Below are positions 8,229 to 16,035 of a DNA stretch of 18,901 nucleotides, one piece after another. The notes under the pieces were generated by a model. The model ran no database searches, was not told the DNA's origin, and saw only the letters and a list, made by a program, of their open reading frames with translations. The stretch comes from UBA8437 sp963933195. Its GTDB lineage: Bacteria; Planctomycetota; Planctomycetia; Planctomycetales; Planctomycetaceae. The position numbers were made by a program, and so were the translations under genes. How positions within the stretch are numbered: position 1 is the stretch's first letter; every line of letters begins with the position of its first letter. The stretch lies in contig CAWVUS010000069.1 in assembly GCA_963933195.1 (NCBI GenBank), forward strand, positions 1 to 18,901, in the 5' to 3' direction.

Positions 8229-11200
8229 ATGAACATCCGATCCAACACCACCACCGATGACCACGCCACCCGTCGCTCGCGACGTGGTTCGACACTCATC
8301 GTCGTGCTCGCCCTCCTGGCGATCCTCTCGATGCTGGGACTGGCGTTGGTCGTCTTTTCCGGATCCGAAAAGACCAGTGCCGAGAACTTTTCGGCGGGTG
8401 TCGAGCGGGAAATGCGGTCGCAGCCACGCCCTTCCGGTGACGTCCTCTCCCAGTTCGCCATCAGTCGCCTGGCGTTGGGCGGACTGTCCACCGAACCCAA
8501 CAGTGCCCTGTACGGGGGACGTCACTCGGTGGTGCCCGGCCTGGTTGGTCGGGACCTCTACCCGCACAACGGCCAGGGAATCAACGTCATCAGCAATCCG
8601 AATGTTCCCGGCAGTGTTCTGACCGACCAGGACTACGACGGAAACCCCGACCCGCTGTCGCAACTCAACCTGCAGATCAGTGACTCGCCGATCTACGAGG
8701 ACATCAATGGCAACGGCCAACTCGACCAGGGTGAGGACCTCAACGGAAACGGACTTCTCGATTTCGGAATTCTTCCACGAACGGAAACGGATGTCGGATT
8801 CACCGCCCCGGACATCAACTCCGTCTTCCTCTCCTTCAACGGCGTCGTCCACAACGACAACGGACAGAATTTGCCCAACCAGTTTGTCGAGGCCCGCACC
8901 CCGTCATTTTCTCGACCCCAATACCGGCGAGCACTGGTCACCCAGACGCCCTCGTCCTGGGAAACTCACCGCTCCACCGCCAGGAACGTTCTGAGACCTC
9001 ACCCGAGTCGTTTTGATTTCACCCTCCGTGAACTGGATCTCAACGGAAACGGCCAGTTGGACCCCGTCGAGGACCTCAACGGCAACGGCCAATTCGATCG
9101 CAGCGAAGACATCAATGGCAACGGGCGACTCGACCAGGGTGAAGACATCAACGGCAACAACCGGCTCGACACCACCGCCTTCCGGCGCGGCTGGAGATAC
9201 GTCCGGACGTTGCAGGAAGCACAACGACTCGGCCTCAGCGGCCCCTTCCCCTTCAACGCCGATGAAGACCTCAACGGCGACGGACTGCTCACGCTCTACG
9301 AGGAAGACTTCAACGGCAATGGCCAACTCGATCCGATTGAGGATCTCAACGGAAACAACCAATGGGATTCCGGAGAAGACCAGAACCGCAACGGTGTGCT
9401 CGACCAGGGCGAGGACATCAACGGGAACGGGTACCTCGAACTTCACGAGGACCAGAACCAGAACGGTGTGCTCGATTCCGGATCAAAAATGGGAGTCTGG
9501 GATGTCCGGCCGGTGCTGCCGAACACGTTCTACCGGGCCGGTGAATGTGTTCACAGTGGCAACGCCTTCTACCGGGTCTTGCGTTCCGGCAACTCCGGCC
9601 AAAACGGAACGGCACTGATCACGCGTCAGGAGCAAACCCTCCAACCCCGGTATCAACTTGATGCCGATCCCGACGGGGATGGTGTCAAGGAGGCCGTCTG
9701 GCTCGACCTGGAATTCCCCGTCCAGTCGCTCGGCGATGGCCGCAAGGCTGTCCCACTGTTCGCCTTCACCATTGTCGACGCCGATGGACTGATCAACTTG
9801 AACACCGCGGGCAACACGTCCGGGTACATCGACCTGGCCCGCACCCGGAGTGGCCAGCTGAAGTTTGGCACCGAGGACTTCAATGGTGACGGACAACTGG
9901 ATCGGGGCGAAGACACGAATGGCAACGGACGACTCGACCAGGGCGAAGACCAGAACAACGACGGCCTGCTTGATCCCGGAGAGGATCTCAACCTGAACGG
10001 ACAGCTCGATCATTTCATCTCGCGATCGAACCTGGGAATGACTCCGGCAGAAATCAACCCGCAGTGGGCCCTGGACGCTGGCTCAAAAGCCAACGACCAG
10101 CCGATTGACAGAAACGTCCTGGAGATGTTTTCCGATCAGAAGATTTTCTTCCATCAACAGGCACCCCGGACTCCCCAGGAGAACGCCAACATCGAGTGGT
10201 GGTTCGCACTCAAGGGCCGGCCGATCACCGATGTCGGTTCGGGAAACCTGCTCGGATTTCTACCGGGCCGCCACGGTGACATCCAGCGACTGATCCAGGC
10301 CGCCAACGCCGGATCCAACAACCCCATCGATTTCCCGCAACCGGGAATCCCACTCACCGACCTGAACGGCAATGGGCAGATCGACATTCCCGAGGTGCTG
10401 GCCGCCGACGACAACTGGAATGCATTCGAGGGGCATGGCTACGGATCAGCGGCAAACGTGATGCAGCTCCGCGGTGCCCGTCGAATCGCCTTTGGGCATC
10501 CGCTCGACTTCCGGGGCAGTGGAACCCTGCATCGACTCTATCCCAACAACCAGTGGAACCCGCTGTTGTACGCCTCGACCACCTCCAACACCCCCGGCTA
10601 CTGGCTGCAGTACTCGGGATACCATGCCCTGGCGACAATCAACCCGACGGTTCAGTGGGGCCGGGGGCTGCAAAGCGGTCCCATCACCGGCCAGCTTGGC
10701 CCGTTGATGCTCAACACCCCGGCCAATCAATTCCCCCTGGTCGACAACGAAGACGAATCGGTGATCGACAGCCGGTACCGCACCAGCAACGACAACCTGT
10801 TCAACACCGAGGAGAACTTCTTCCTGCAGGGCAGCGAGCGGGACCTCGAATCGACCAGTGTCAGCTCCCGGCTCGGGTCACTCCTCTCCTACAACCTGTC
10901 GATCAACAACCGGGCCAAGGAGATCCGCAAGCGGTTCACCGTCGACAGTTGGGACACGCGCAGCGCGACCAGGCCTCGGTACCCGCTCACCGGCAACGTC
11001 CAGACCGTCCGAAACCGTCCCTGGGAATTTGACTCCAGGCCCCCCGGACAACCACCCACGACCGCGCCGGTGTGGTTTCCTCCCGCGTACCAGAACTTCA
11101 CCCCCGGACCCGGTGGTTATGATCTCGCTGACCCCTTCCGGCCCGCGGTTCGGCGACTCCTGCAGCAAACCAACGACCCGTCGATCGCGTCCTTTGAAGA

Positions 11201-13988
11201 CCCGACCCAGACCCTCCGCAGGCTCTCCCTGAACCATCTGGTGGTGCTCGACCTCAATGGTCAACCCATCTACCGCGAACTGGGTGAACATCCGGTTCAC
11301 GAGGACCTGAATGAAAACGGTCAACTCGACATCGAGGAGGATCTCAATGGCAACGGGGTGCTCGACAATGGCGAGGACAACAACAACAACAACATCCTCG
11401 ACCCCGCCGAGGACCTCAACAACAACGGCATCCTCGACCTGTTCCGCGAAACAGCGCTGCCCCGGGACTGGACCGGCTACCAACTGGACGCCGGCCAGTT
11501 GCCCAATACCAACAACGTGACTCTCACTCCACAGATGGAACAGGAATTCCGGGCCCGCGTTGACCGGCAACGAATGGCCCGGGACATCTACGTCCTGCTC
11601 TACATGTTCTGCGGCGGACAGGACAACGTCCCCTACCACACCGCCAGCAATGCCCAACGAGCCCTGTACACCGAGGGCCAACTCCGCGAGATGGCTCAAT
11701 TCGCCGTCAACCTCGTCGATTCATTCGATCGTGACCAGGTGATCACGAAGTTCGAGTACGACAAGGATCTCTCCAACGGCTGGATGGTCAGCTCGACAGG
11801 CGTCCCTCCAACCCCCGACGACAACCCGTTCAACGGCGACGAGAACAACGCGTACGGTTCTGGCCACCAACGATACGACTATCGCTACCCGGAAGACGGC
11901 CAGGAACGTGGCGTCGTCTATGGCGTGGAAGCACAACAGTTGACCCTGAGCGAGTTCCTGGCCATTCGTTCTAAGAAAGTGCTCGACAATGCCGGAACAG
12001 CCGGCGAGGACCATCTCGCCACGGCACACAGCGACATCGAAGATCGGCACTACGCCTACATCGAGCTGCACAATGCCAGCCCACGCCCGGTTTCGGTCGG
12101 CGGCGGTCACTGGCAGATCATCCTGCAACCCTCCGACACGCAGACGCCGACAGCCAGCCAGGTGCGAACCGCCATCCTCTGGGACAATCGCACCCCGATC
12201 CTGCCCGGACGCAAGTTCACGATCGGATCGGCGGCCGATGAACACACCAAGAACCTGGTCGCCACCGACACCACGGCACGCTACAGCGAGTTCTGGGTGG
12301 ACCCGGGTTTTGCTCCCAGCAGCATGAACGCGAATGCCAACCTGGCCCGGATCGCACCCAGGCAAACCGCCGTCAACTGGCTGGACCTGATCAGGGAACA
12401 CGGCCAGTCCAACGGCCTTCACGGGAAAGAGCGATTTCGCATCACAGACGGTGCAGGTTCCGACCTGACCCCCACGGCGGGATCACTGTTGACCGGTGTG
12501 CCCTCGGCCACGGCGACAACCAACCTGAAGCTGAGAATTGTCCTGCGACGACGGCTCCACGCGAGAAGGCGAGTCGATTTCACCGTCCAGTCCGACGTCT
12601 CCTCGACAAACAACACCAATGGGACTCTCGAGGACAATCCGTGGGTTGAAGTCGACAGCATGATCTACAAGCGAGATCCACAACCACAGCAGCTCCAGAA
12701 TCCGGTCACGACCCAACAGGACTGGGAATTCACGATCAAGCGAGACGAAGACGCCGCCGGGAACACGCCGCCGAGAATCAGGAACGAGTTGAAAAGCCTG
12801 AGAGCTCGTCAGCGTGTTCAACCGTTCGACGCCCGCACGACCCAGGCGTCGGAAAACTCAACCCCAAGAGGCGGACAGGCACAGCCCTACTGGCCAAACA
12901 ATTCCCCCAGCCTGCCGCTGACACACATCACCAACAGCCTCGGAGCGGCCAATGTCCTGGAACCCACGGCCCAGCTAGCGTCACCCCTCTGGCAAAACCA
13001 CCCGGATCGTGATTTTGCATCGATCGGAGAACTGCTCAGCATTCCGCTCAGCGCGCCGTGGGAGATCACCAACTCGGACATGACCTGGAACAGCGCAAAT
13101 TCTCAGGGGGTTTTCCGAGGCCTCAACCTCTCCTCCAATCGCCTTCTGACCCACACGGCCGGCTACAAGAAATTCCTGCGAACCCGGGACACGACGAATG
13201 GAGTCGCGCAGGCAGGCAATCGGTGGTATCGACTGTTCAGTTTCGCGAACATCCCGACACGCACCGATCATTTCCCATCCGCCCAGTTGCCCGACCAGAG
13301 AAAATTCCGTGTTCCTGGCCGCATCAACCTCAACACGGTCCGCCATCCCGAGGTGCTGGCGGCCCTGCTGGATGAACCCCAGTTGCAGGGGCTGACCGGA
13401 CGGCCATTCATGGTCGACACGCTGGGTGCCAACCGGTGGAACGAGTTCGTCGAGAGCCGCAACGGTCTCGACCCGTTCAGCAAGCTGTTTCTTCCCGGCA
13501 CCGCAACGTCACGACCATTCCGGGACTTCGGCTTCATCTACCGGGGGGAGAAGAGCATCGAGGACACGCTGTTCCGGTCGCTGCCGGCCGACGTCAAGGC
13601 CGATCCGACCAACGGCTGGATCGAGGGTCGGCGACTGTTTGGCCTGGGCAATGCCCAGACGAATTCACTCAGCCGCCTGCGACTGTTGTCCAAGATCGCG
13701 GGAAACACCACCACCCGCAGCAATGTCTTCCACGTCTTCCTGCAGGTCAGCTGGTTCGAAGCCTACCGGAACCCCCTCAACGGCAACGTTCGGATCGGGG
13801 CTCCACTCAAGAACGCCACATCACACCGGGCCTTTTTCGTGCTGGACCGTTCGCGGATCCTCGAGCACCTGAATTCGGCCCACCTTCCCACCAATCCCGG
13901 GGACCTGTCGATTGGAACAGGCACAAATGGTGGGATTGGACAACTCGACCCCAACACGATCATCCTGCACTCACAGGTCATCGAATAG
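8229..13988 (+). CDS. gspK: Giant GspK-like minor pseudopilin with about 21 EF-type loops
   Basis: The chosen ATG at 8229 gives 1919 residues. It lies 50 bp after the GspJ-like stop, with a weak AGGA upstream; an in-frame ATG at 8154 would add 25 residues and overlap that gene. The leader ends RRG, cleavage is expected after Gly20, and the mature protein begins STLIVVLALLAILSMLG. It lacks Glu at position 5, as is characteristic of GspK. Two GspK-like [IV]NxNT segments are present, LINLNTAG at 521-528 and RINLNTV at 1698-1704, far apart. EF-type loops lie at 158-181, 270-317, 347-419, 550-597, 711-722 and 1026-1073. Around residue 1277, YIELHNASPRPVSV is reminiscent of a lamin-tail-like strand, weakly. 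Canonical GspK is about 300 residues and caps the pseudopilus tip. This version could form a large calcium-stabilised tip. The family call is good, but the function of the insertions is unknown. Confidence 0.8.
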   Translation: MNIRSNTTTDDHATRRSRRGSTLIVVLALLAILSMLGLALVVFSGSEKTSAENFSAGVEREMRSQPRPSGDVLSQFAISRLALGGLSTEPNSALYGGRHSVVPGLVGRDLYPHNGQGINVISNPNVPGSVLTDQDYDGNPDPLSQLNLQISDSPIYEDINGNGQLDQGEDLNGNGLLDFGILPRTETDVGFTAPDINSVFLSFNGVVHNDNGQNLPNQFVEARTPSFSRPQYRRALVTQTPSSWETHRSTARNVLRPHPSRFDFTLRELDLNGNGQLDPVEDLNGNGQFDRSEDINGNGRLDQGEDINGNNRLDTTAFRRGWRYVRTLQEAQRLGLSGPFPFNADEDLNGDGLLTLYEEDFNGNGQLDPIEDLNGNNQWDSGEDQNRNGVLDQGEDINGNGYLELHEDQNQNGVLDSGSKMGVWDVRPVLPNTFYRAGECVHSGNAFYRVLRSGNSGQNGTALITRQEQTLQPRYQLDADPDGDGVKEAVWLDLEFPVQSLGDGRKAVPLFAFTIVDADGLINLNTAGNTSGYIDLARTRSGQLKFGTEDFNGDGQLDRGEDTNGNGRLDQGEDQNNDGLLDPGEDLNLNGQLDHFISRSNLGMTPAEINPQWALDAGSKANDQPIDRNVLEMFSDQKIFFHQQAPRTPQENANIEWWFALKGRPITDVGSGNLLGFLPGRHGDIQRLIQAANAGSNNPIDFPQPGIPLTDLNGNGQIDIPEVLAADDNWNAFEGHGYGSAANVMQLRGARRIAFGHPLDFRGSGTLHRLYPNNQWNPLLYASTTSNTPGYWLQYSGYHALATINPTVQWGRGLQSGPITGQLGPLMLNTPANQFPLVDNEDESVIDSRYRTSNDNLFNTEENFFLQGSERDLESTSVSSRLGSLLSYNLSINNRAKEIRKRFTVDSWDTRSATRPRYPLTGNVQTVRNRPWEFDSRPPGQPPTTAPVWFPPAYQNFTPGPGGYDLADPFRPAVRRLLQQTNDPSIASFEDPTQTLRRLSLNHLVVLDLNGQPIYRELGEHPVHEDLNENGQLDIEEDLNGNGVLDNGEDNNNNNILDPAEDLNNNGILDLFRETALPRDWTGYQLDAGQLPNTNNVTLTPQMEQEFRARVDRQRMARDIYVLLYMFCGGQDNVPYHTASNAQRALYTEGQLREMAQFAVNLVDSFDRDQVITKFEYDKDLSNGWMVSSTGVPPTPDDNPFNGDENNAYGSGHQRYDYRYPEDGQERGVVYGVEAQQLTLSEFLAIRSKKVLDNAGTAGEDHLATAHSDIEDRHYAYIELHNASPRPVSVGGGHWQIILQPSDTQTPTASQVRTAILWDNRTPILPGRKFTIGSAADEHTKNLVATDTTARYSEFWVDPGFAPSSMNANANLARIAPRQTAVNWLDLIREHGQSNGLHGKERFRITDGAGSDLTPTAGSLLTGVPSATATTNLKLRIVLRRRLHARRRVDFTVQSDVSSTNNTNGTLEDNPWVEVDSMIYKRDPQPQQLQNPVTTQQDWEFTIKRDEDAAGNTPPRIRNELKSLRARQRVQPFDARTTQASENSTPRGGQAQPYWPNNSPSLPLTHITNSLGAANVLEPTAQLASPLWQNHPDRDFASIGELLSIPLSAPWEITNSDMTWNSANSQGVFRGLNLSSNRLLTHTAGYKKFLRTRDTTNGVAQAGNRWYRLFSFANIPTRTDHFPSAQLPDQRKFRVPGRINLNTVRHPEVLAALLDEPQLQGLTGRPFMVDTLGANRWNEFVESRNGLDPFSKLFLPGTATSRPFRDFGFIYRGEKSIEDTLFRSLPADVKADPTNGWIEGRRLFGLGNAQTNSLSRLRLLSKIAGNTTTRSNVFHVFLQVSWFEAYRNPLNGNVRIGAPLKNATSHRAFFVLDRSRILEHLNSAHLPTNPGDLSIGTGTNGGIGQLDPNTIILHSQVIE
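8700..8771 (+). repeat. Pair of EF-loop units (array 1 of the GspK-like gene)
   Basis: Encodes residues 158-181 as DINGNGQLDQGE and DLNGNGLLDFGI, two contiguous 12-codon units. Confidence 0.78.
9036..9179 (+). repeat. Four contiguous EF-loop units (array 2 of the GspK-like gene)
   Basis: Encodes residues 270-317 as DLNGNGQLDPVE, DLNGNGQFDRSE, DINGNGRLDQGE and DINGNNRLDTTA. The period is exactly 36 bp with no linker between units. Confidence 0.82.
9267..9485 (+). repeat. Six EF-loop units (array 3 of the GspK-like gene)
   Basis: Encodes residues 347-419. The units are DLNGDGLLTLYE, one extra Glu, then DFNGNGQLDPIE, DLNGNNQWDSGE, DQNRNGVLDQGE, DINGNGYLELHE and DQNQNGVLDSGS. This is the longest array in the window. 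Confidence 0.82.
9876..10019 (+). repeat. Four contiguous EF-loop units (array 4 of the GspK-like gene)
   Basis: Encodes residues 550-597 as DFNGDGQLDRGE, DTNGNGRLDQGE, DQNNDGLLDPGE and DLNLNGQLDHFI. It lies shortly after the first INLNTAG segment. An isolated single loop (DLNGNGQIDIPE) follows at 10359-10394. Confidence 0.8.
11304..11447 (+). repeat. Four contiguous EF-loop units (array 5 of the GspK-like gene)
   Basis: Encodes residues 1026-1073 as DLNENGQLDIEE, DLNGNGVLDNGE, DNNNNNILDPAE and DLNNNGILDLFR. The Gly at position 6 is lost in the third unit, which has a run of Asn. Confidence 0.8.
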
Positions 13989-14278
13989 TGACAAACCAGG
14001 GCCATGGGCTCTCACCTGCATCAATTGTCCGGACAATCCGGTAAGTCAATCCCACATTTTTGCTAACACGTTCCTGGGCCAATCCAACACAATGGAGAAA
14101 GGAGGCAAGCCTTGAGTCCCTCATCGACTCGGACCTAAACGTCAAAACAGGCGGGCCTTTTGATTCTTCTCTGATTTTTTATCTCTGATTCTCATGCTTT
14201 CTTGCCGAAGGTCCCTCTCACACTAGTAGAATTGATGTGCGGGGGTCTTCGCAGACTAACAGACCAGGAGTTATCCAC
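13989..14278 (+). other. 290-bp non-coding gap between the secretion operon and the first DUF1559 gene
   Basis: No gene is supported here. It contains a perfect 14-bp palindrome ATTGTCCGGACAAT (14024-14037), a weak terminator-like hairpin near 14143-14162, and a T-rich stretch at 14159-14200. A possible -10 element TAGAAT lies at 14227-14232 with only a poor -35 (TTGCCG, 14202-14207, spacer 19). The last 45 bp resemble the leader of the second DUF1559 gene. Confidence 0.5.
14143..14180 (+). terminator. Possible intrinsic terminator of the gsp operon
   Basis: CAAAA at 14143-14147 can pair with TTTTG at 14158-14162 around an inner GG/CC pair and a CGGG loop, with a CA bulge. A run of six T follows at 14175-14180. 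It lies about 155 bp after the GspK-like stop. The stem is weak and imperfect, so this is tentative. Confidence 0.28.
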
Positions 14279-15397
14279 ATGACCAGAACTATGACCAGAC
14301 GGGAACCGCGTACTGCATCCCGCCGCAGGGGCTTTACCCTGATCGAACTGTTGGTGGTGATCTCGATCATTGCCGTGCTGGCCTCCTTGATCATGCCGGC
14401 CATCATGAACGCACGGGCTGCCGCTCGACGGACCCAGTGCGCCAACAACCTCAAGCAACTCGCCGCCGCGACCATGAACTTCACCAGTGGAAGTAACGGC
14501 CGCCTGCCGGGTGCCTACGACTGGTACCCGAGCATTATTAGTGGAACGCTTGTCGACAAGACGATTTCACGGCCGTGGCCGGTGGCACTGCTGCCATTCC
14601 TGGACCGGAATGACCTGCAACGGGTCGTGGCCAATGGAACACTCGGTGGGGTCGCTTCCGGTGGCGACATCCCTCACGTGCAAGCACTCACCTGCGTGGT
14701 CGACGACAACAACTTCATCCAGAGCGGTGGACTGAGTTACGTTGGCAATGGCGGCTATATGAATGCAGCGACCTTCCTTAACGCGAACCTGCAAACGGCC
14801 GGTACAATAAATTATGGGGGTGTCAACAACGTGCGAGTCGCACACTCCACGGGCGTTTTCTGGGCACCGGACAACGGGGTGGCCGCGGGCCTGCTCCCGA
14901 ACGATCCAGCCACGGGTGCACCGACGGCCGGTTTTGTGAAAGATTCCTTCCGGATGTCCCTGGACTTCGTCAGTTCTGGCGATGGCAACTCCAACACGAT
15001 CCTCTTTGGAGAAAACCTCCAGGGAGGAAACTGGGCCTGGCACCCGGGCGCATCGGGACAGGTCCCAGCTGACTGCCGACAGGGCGGTTCGTTGTTTGGT
15101 GTCCTTGTGGCACAGCAGGTCAACCTCAACCCGAACGCGGTTCCCGGCAAGTTGACCCTGGGAAGCGGAGTGACATTTTCCAACGGTGCTGTCATAGCTG
15201 GACGACTCAACAAGAACCTGATCGCCACGCGATACCAGACTCCTCGTCCCAGTTCCAACCACGGCGACCTGATCAACTTCGCGTTCTGTGCCGGCAACGT
15301 GCGGTCCATCAACATGAACGTGGACCCCAGGGTGTTCGCCAGGCTCGTCACACCCGACGGGCAACGATTCGACCAGATGGTACTCAGCGACGAATAA
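14279..15397 (+). CDS. DUF1559 prepilin-like protein, copy 1
   Basis: This 372-residue protein starts at the ATG at 14279, supported by AGGAG at 14266-14270 eight bases upstream; a start at 14237 is possible but lacks such a site. The basic leader ends SRRRG, cleavage is expected after Gly18, and the mature protein begins FTLIELLVVISIIAVLASLI with Glu at position 5. The next part (AARRTQCANNLKQL) is the typical continuation of the planctomycete DUF1559 family, and GDGNSNTILFGE matches the conserved mid-protein strand. The C-terminal segment (NHGDLINFAFCAGNVRSI) corresponds to the family's H-x-G...DGSV-like region, with CAGN in place of the common ADGS. DUF1559 proteins are numerous in Planctomycetes, are anchored like pseudopilins, and have no established function. 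A close paralogue begins at 18183. Confidence 0.9.
   Translation: MTRTMTRREPRTASRRRGFTLIELLVVISIIAVLASLIMPAIMNARAAARRTQCANNLKQLAAATMNFTSGSNGRLPGAYDWYPSIISGTLVDKTISRPWPVALLPFLDRNDLQRVVANGTLGGVASGGDIPHVQALTCVVDDNNFIQSGGLSYVGNGGYMNAATFLNANLQTAGTINYGGVNNVRVAHSTGVFWAPDNGVAAGLLPNDPATGAPTAGFVKDSFRMSLDFVSSGDGNSNTILFGENLQGGNWAWHPGASGQVPADCRQGGSLFGVLVAQQVNLNPNAVPGKLTLGSGVTFSNGAVIAGRLNKNLIATRYQTPRPSSNHGDLINFAFCAGNVRSINMNVDPRVFARLVTPDGQRFDQMVLSDE
14315..14489 (+). repeat. 175-bp direct repeat, copy 1 (DUF1559 5' end)
   Basis: This segment matches 18231-18405 with only three differences by eye (about 98 percent identity), all synonymous (Ile ATC/ATT, Leu CTC/CTG, Ala GCC/GCT). It covers the prepilin signal, membrane helix and start of the stalk helix. 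Confidence 0.88.
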
Positions 15398-15620
15398 GAA
15401 GAGGATCGCATCGGCAATCGAAAACCCGTGGCGAACAAGGTGGCCTGGTCCTGTCTTGGATCGCCACGGGAACTGCCTGGACCATTCCGTTCTTCGGTTC
15501 CCGTGACCTTGGAACGGAATGGTACGATTGCCCCGTGTTGCCTGGCACAGCACAGACTGGCAACTCCACCTGTCAGCCCCTAGACTTGGGGACTCACTTG
15601 ACTCAAACGACTTAGAGCTC
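15398..15620 (+). ncRNA. Candidate structured leader or terminator region upstream of rpsT
   Basis: This 223-bp spacer holds several inverted repeats. Stem A pairs CCCGTGGCGA (15425-15434) with TCGCCACGGG (15461-15470), a perfect 10 bp. Stem B pairs ACCATTCCGTTC (15481-15492) with GAACGGAATGGT (15512-15523), a perfect 12 bp. Stem C pairs CACGGGAAC (15465-15473) with GTTCCCGTG (15497-15505), a perfect 9 bp that competes with stem A and lies partly in the loop of stem B. Weaker stems are GTTGCC/GGCAAC (15537-15542 with 15559-15564) and CCCC/GGGG around 15577-15591. The region could be the 3' end and terminator of the DUF1559 transcript, an rpsT leader regulated by alternative folding, or both. 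No T run follows the stems. The inverted repeats are certain; the RNA role is inference. Confidence 0.4.
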
Positions 15621-15887
15621 ATGCCCAACTCGATCAGCGCCAAAAAATCGCATCGCCAAAGCCTCAAGCGTCGGGCCCGCAACCGGGGCCAGCGTTCGGC
15701 TCTGCGTACCTCCGTCAAAAAGGTCCGTGACGCCGTGGCCAACGGAGAAACCGAACAGGCCGCTTCGCTGCTGAGTGCCGCCGCCAAGAAGCTCGACCAG
15801 GCCGCTGCCAAGAACCTGATCCACGCCAACAAGGCCGCTCGTACCAAGAGTCGCCTGGCGAAGTTGATCAACAACTCCGGCGAGTAA
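15621..15887 (+). CDS. rpsT: Small ribosomal subunit protein S20 (bS20)
   Basis: This 88-residue, strongly basic, Ala-rich protein starts MPNSISAKKSHRQSLKRR and continues ARNRGQRSALRTSVKKV. It ends with KNLIHANKAARTKSRLAKLI. The N-terminal Lys/Arg pattern, the central R-N-x-x-x-[RK]-S-x-[LM]-[RK]-T signature and the H-x-N-x-A-[AR]-x-K-S-R-L ending are diagnostic of S20, and the length matches the family. S20 binds 16S rRNA early in 30S assembly. The ATG at 15621 was chosen over the upstream in-frame ATG at 15519 because the encoded N-terminus then matches S20 exactly. There is no strong Shine-Dalgarno sequence (only AGAG), which is compatible with translational control. It stands alone between a DUF1559 gene and a DUF1501 gene. 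Confidence 0.96.
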   Translation: MPNSISAKKSHRQSLKRRARNRGQRSALRTSVKKVRDAVANGETEQAASLLSAAAKKLDQAAAKNLIHANKAARTKSRLAKLINNSGE

Positions 15888-16035
15888 CGCGGCTTCCGGG
15901 GCACCGTGTCCCGCCTTCACGCGCCAACCACCGCACTGTGATCCCCTCGCCTTGGCGATTCCGGTATACTGTGGGCTCTCGGACAGCCGAAAAGGCTCAT
16001 AGACAAACGCCCCCGTAACCGGATCCAGCCCCACC

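Noticed and set aside
8904..9446. A reverse-strand frame with repeated Val-Ala-Val-Glu-Val-like units
   Set aside because: The repetition is just the complement of the 36-bp EF-loop arrays on the + strand.
3668..11447. The NGNG loop arrays as dockerin domains and the operon as a cellulosome
   Set aside because: Dockerins have two loop-helix units of about 22-24 residues. Here the loops are contiguous every 12 residues without helices, and no cohesin or glycoside hydrolase is present.
14271..14279. TTATCCACA, an exact DnaA box, with a similar TTATTCACA at 18175-18183
   Set aside because: Both end on the start codon of a DUF1559 gene and are homologous leader sequence. There is no cluster of boxes or AT-rich unwinding region, so an origin is not supported.
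15541..15570. TGGCAC near 15543 as a possible sigma-54 promoter upstream of rpsT
   Set aside because: The -12 element (TTGC) is not at the required spacing.
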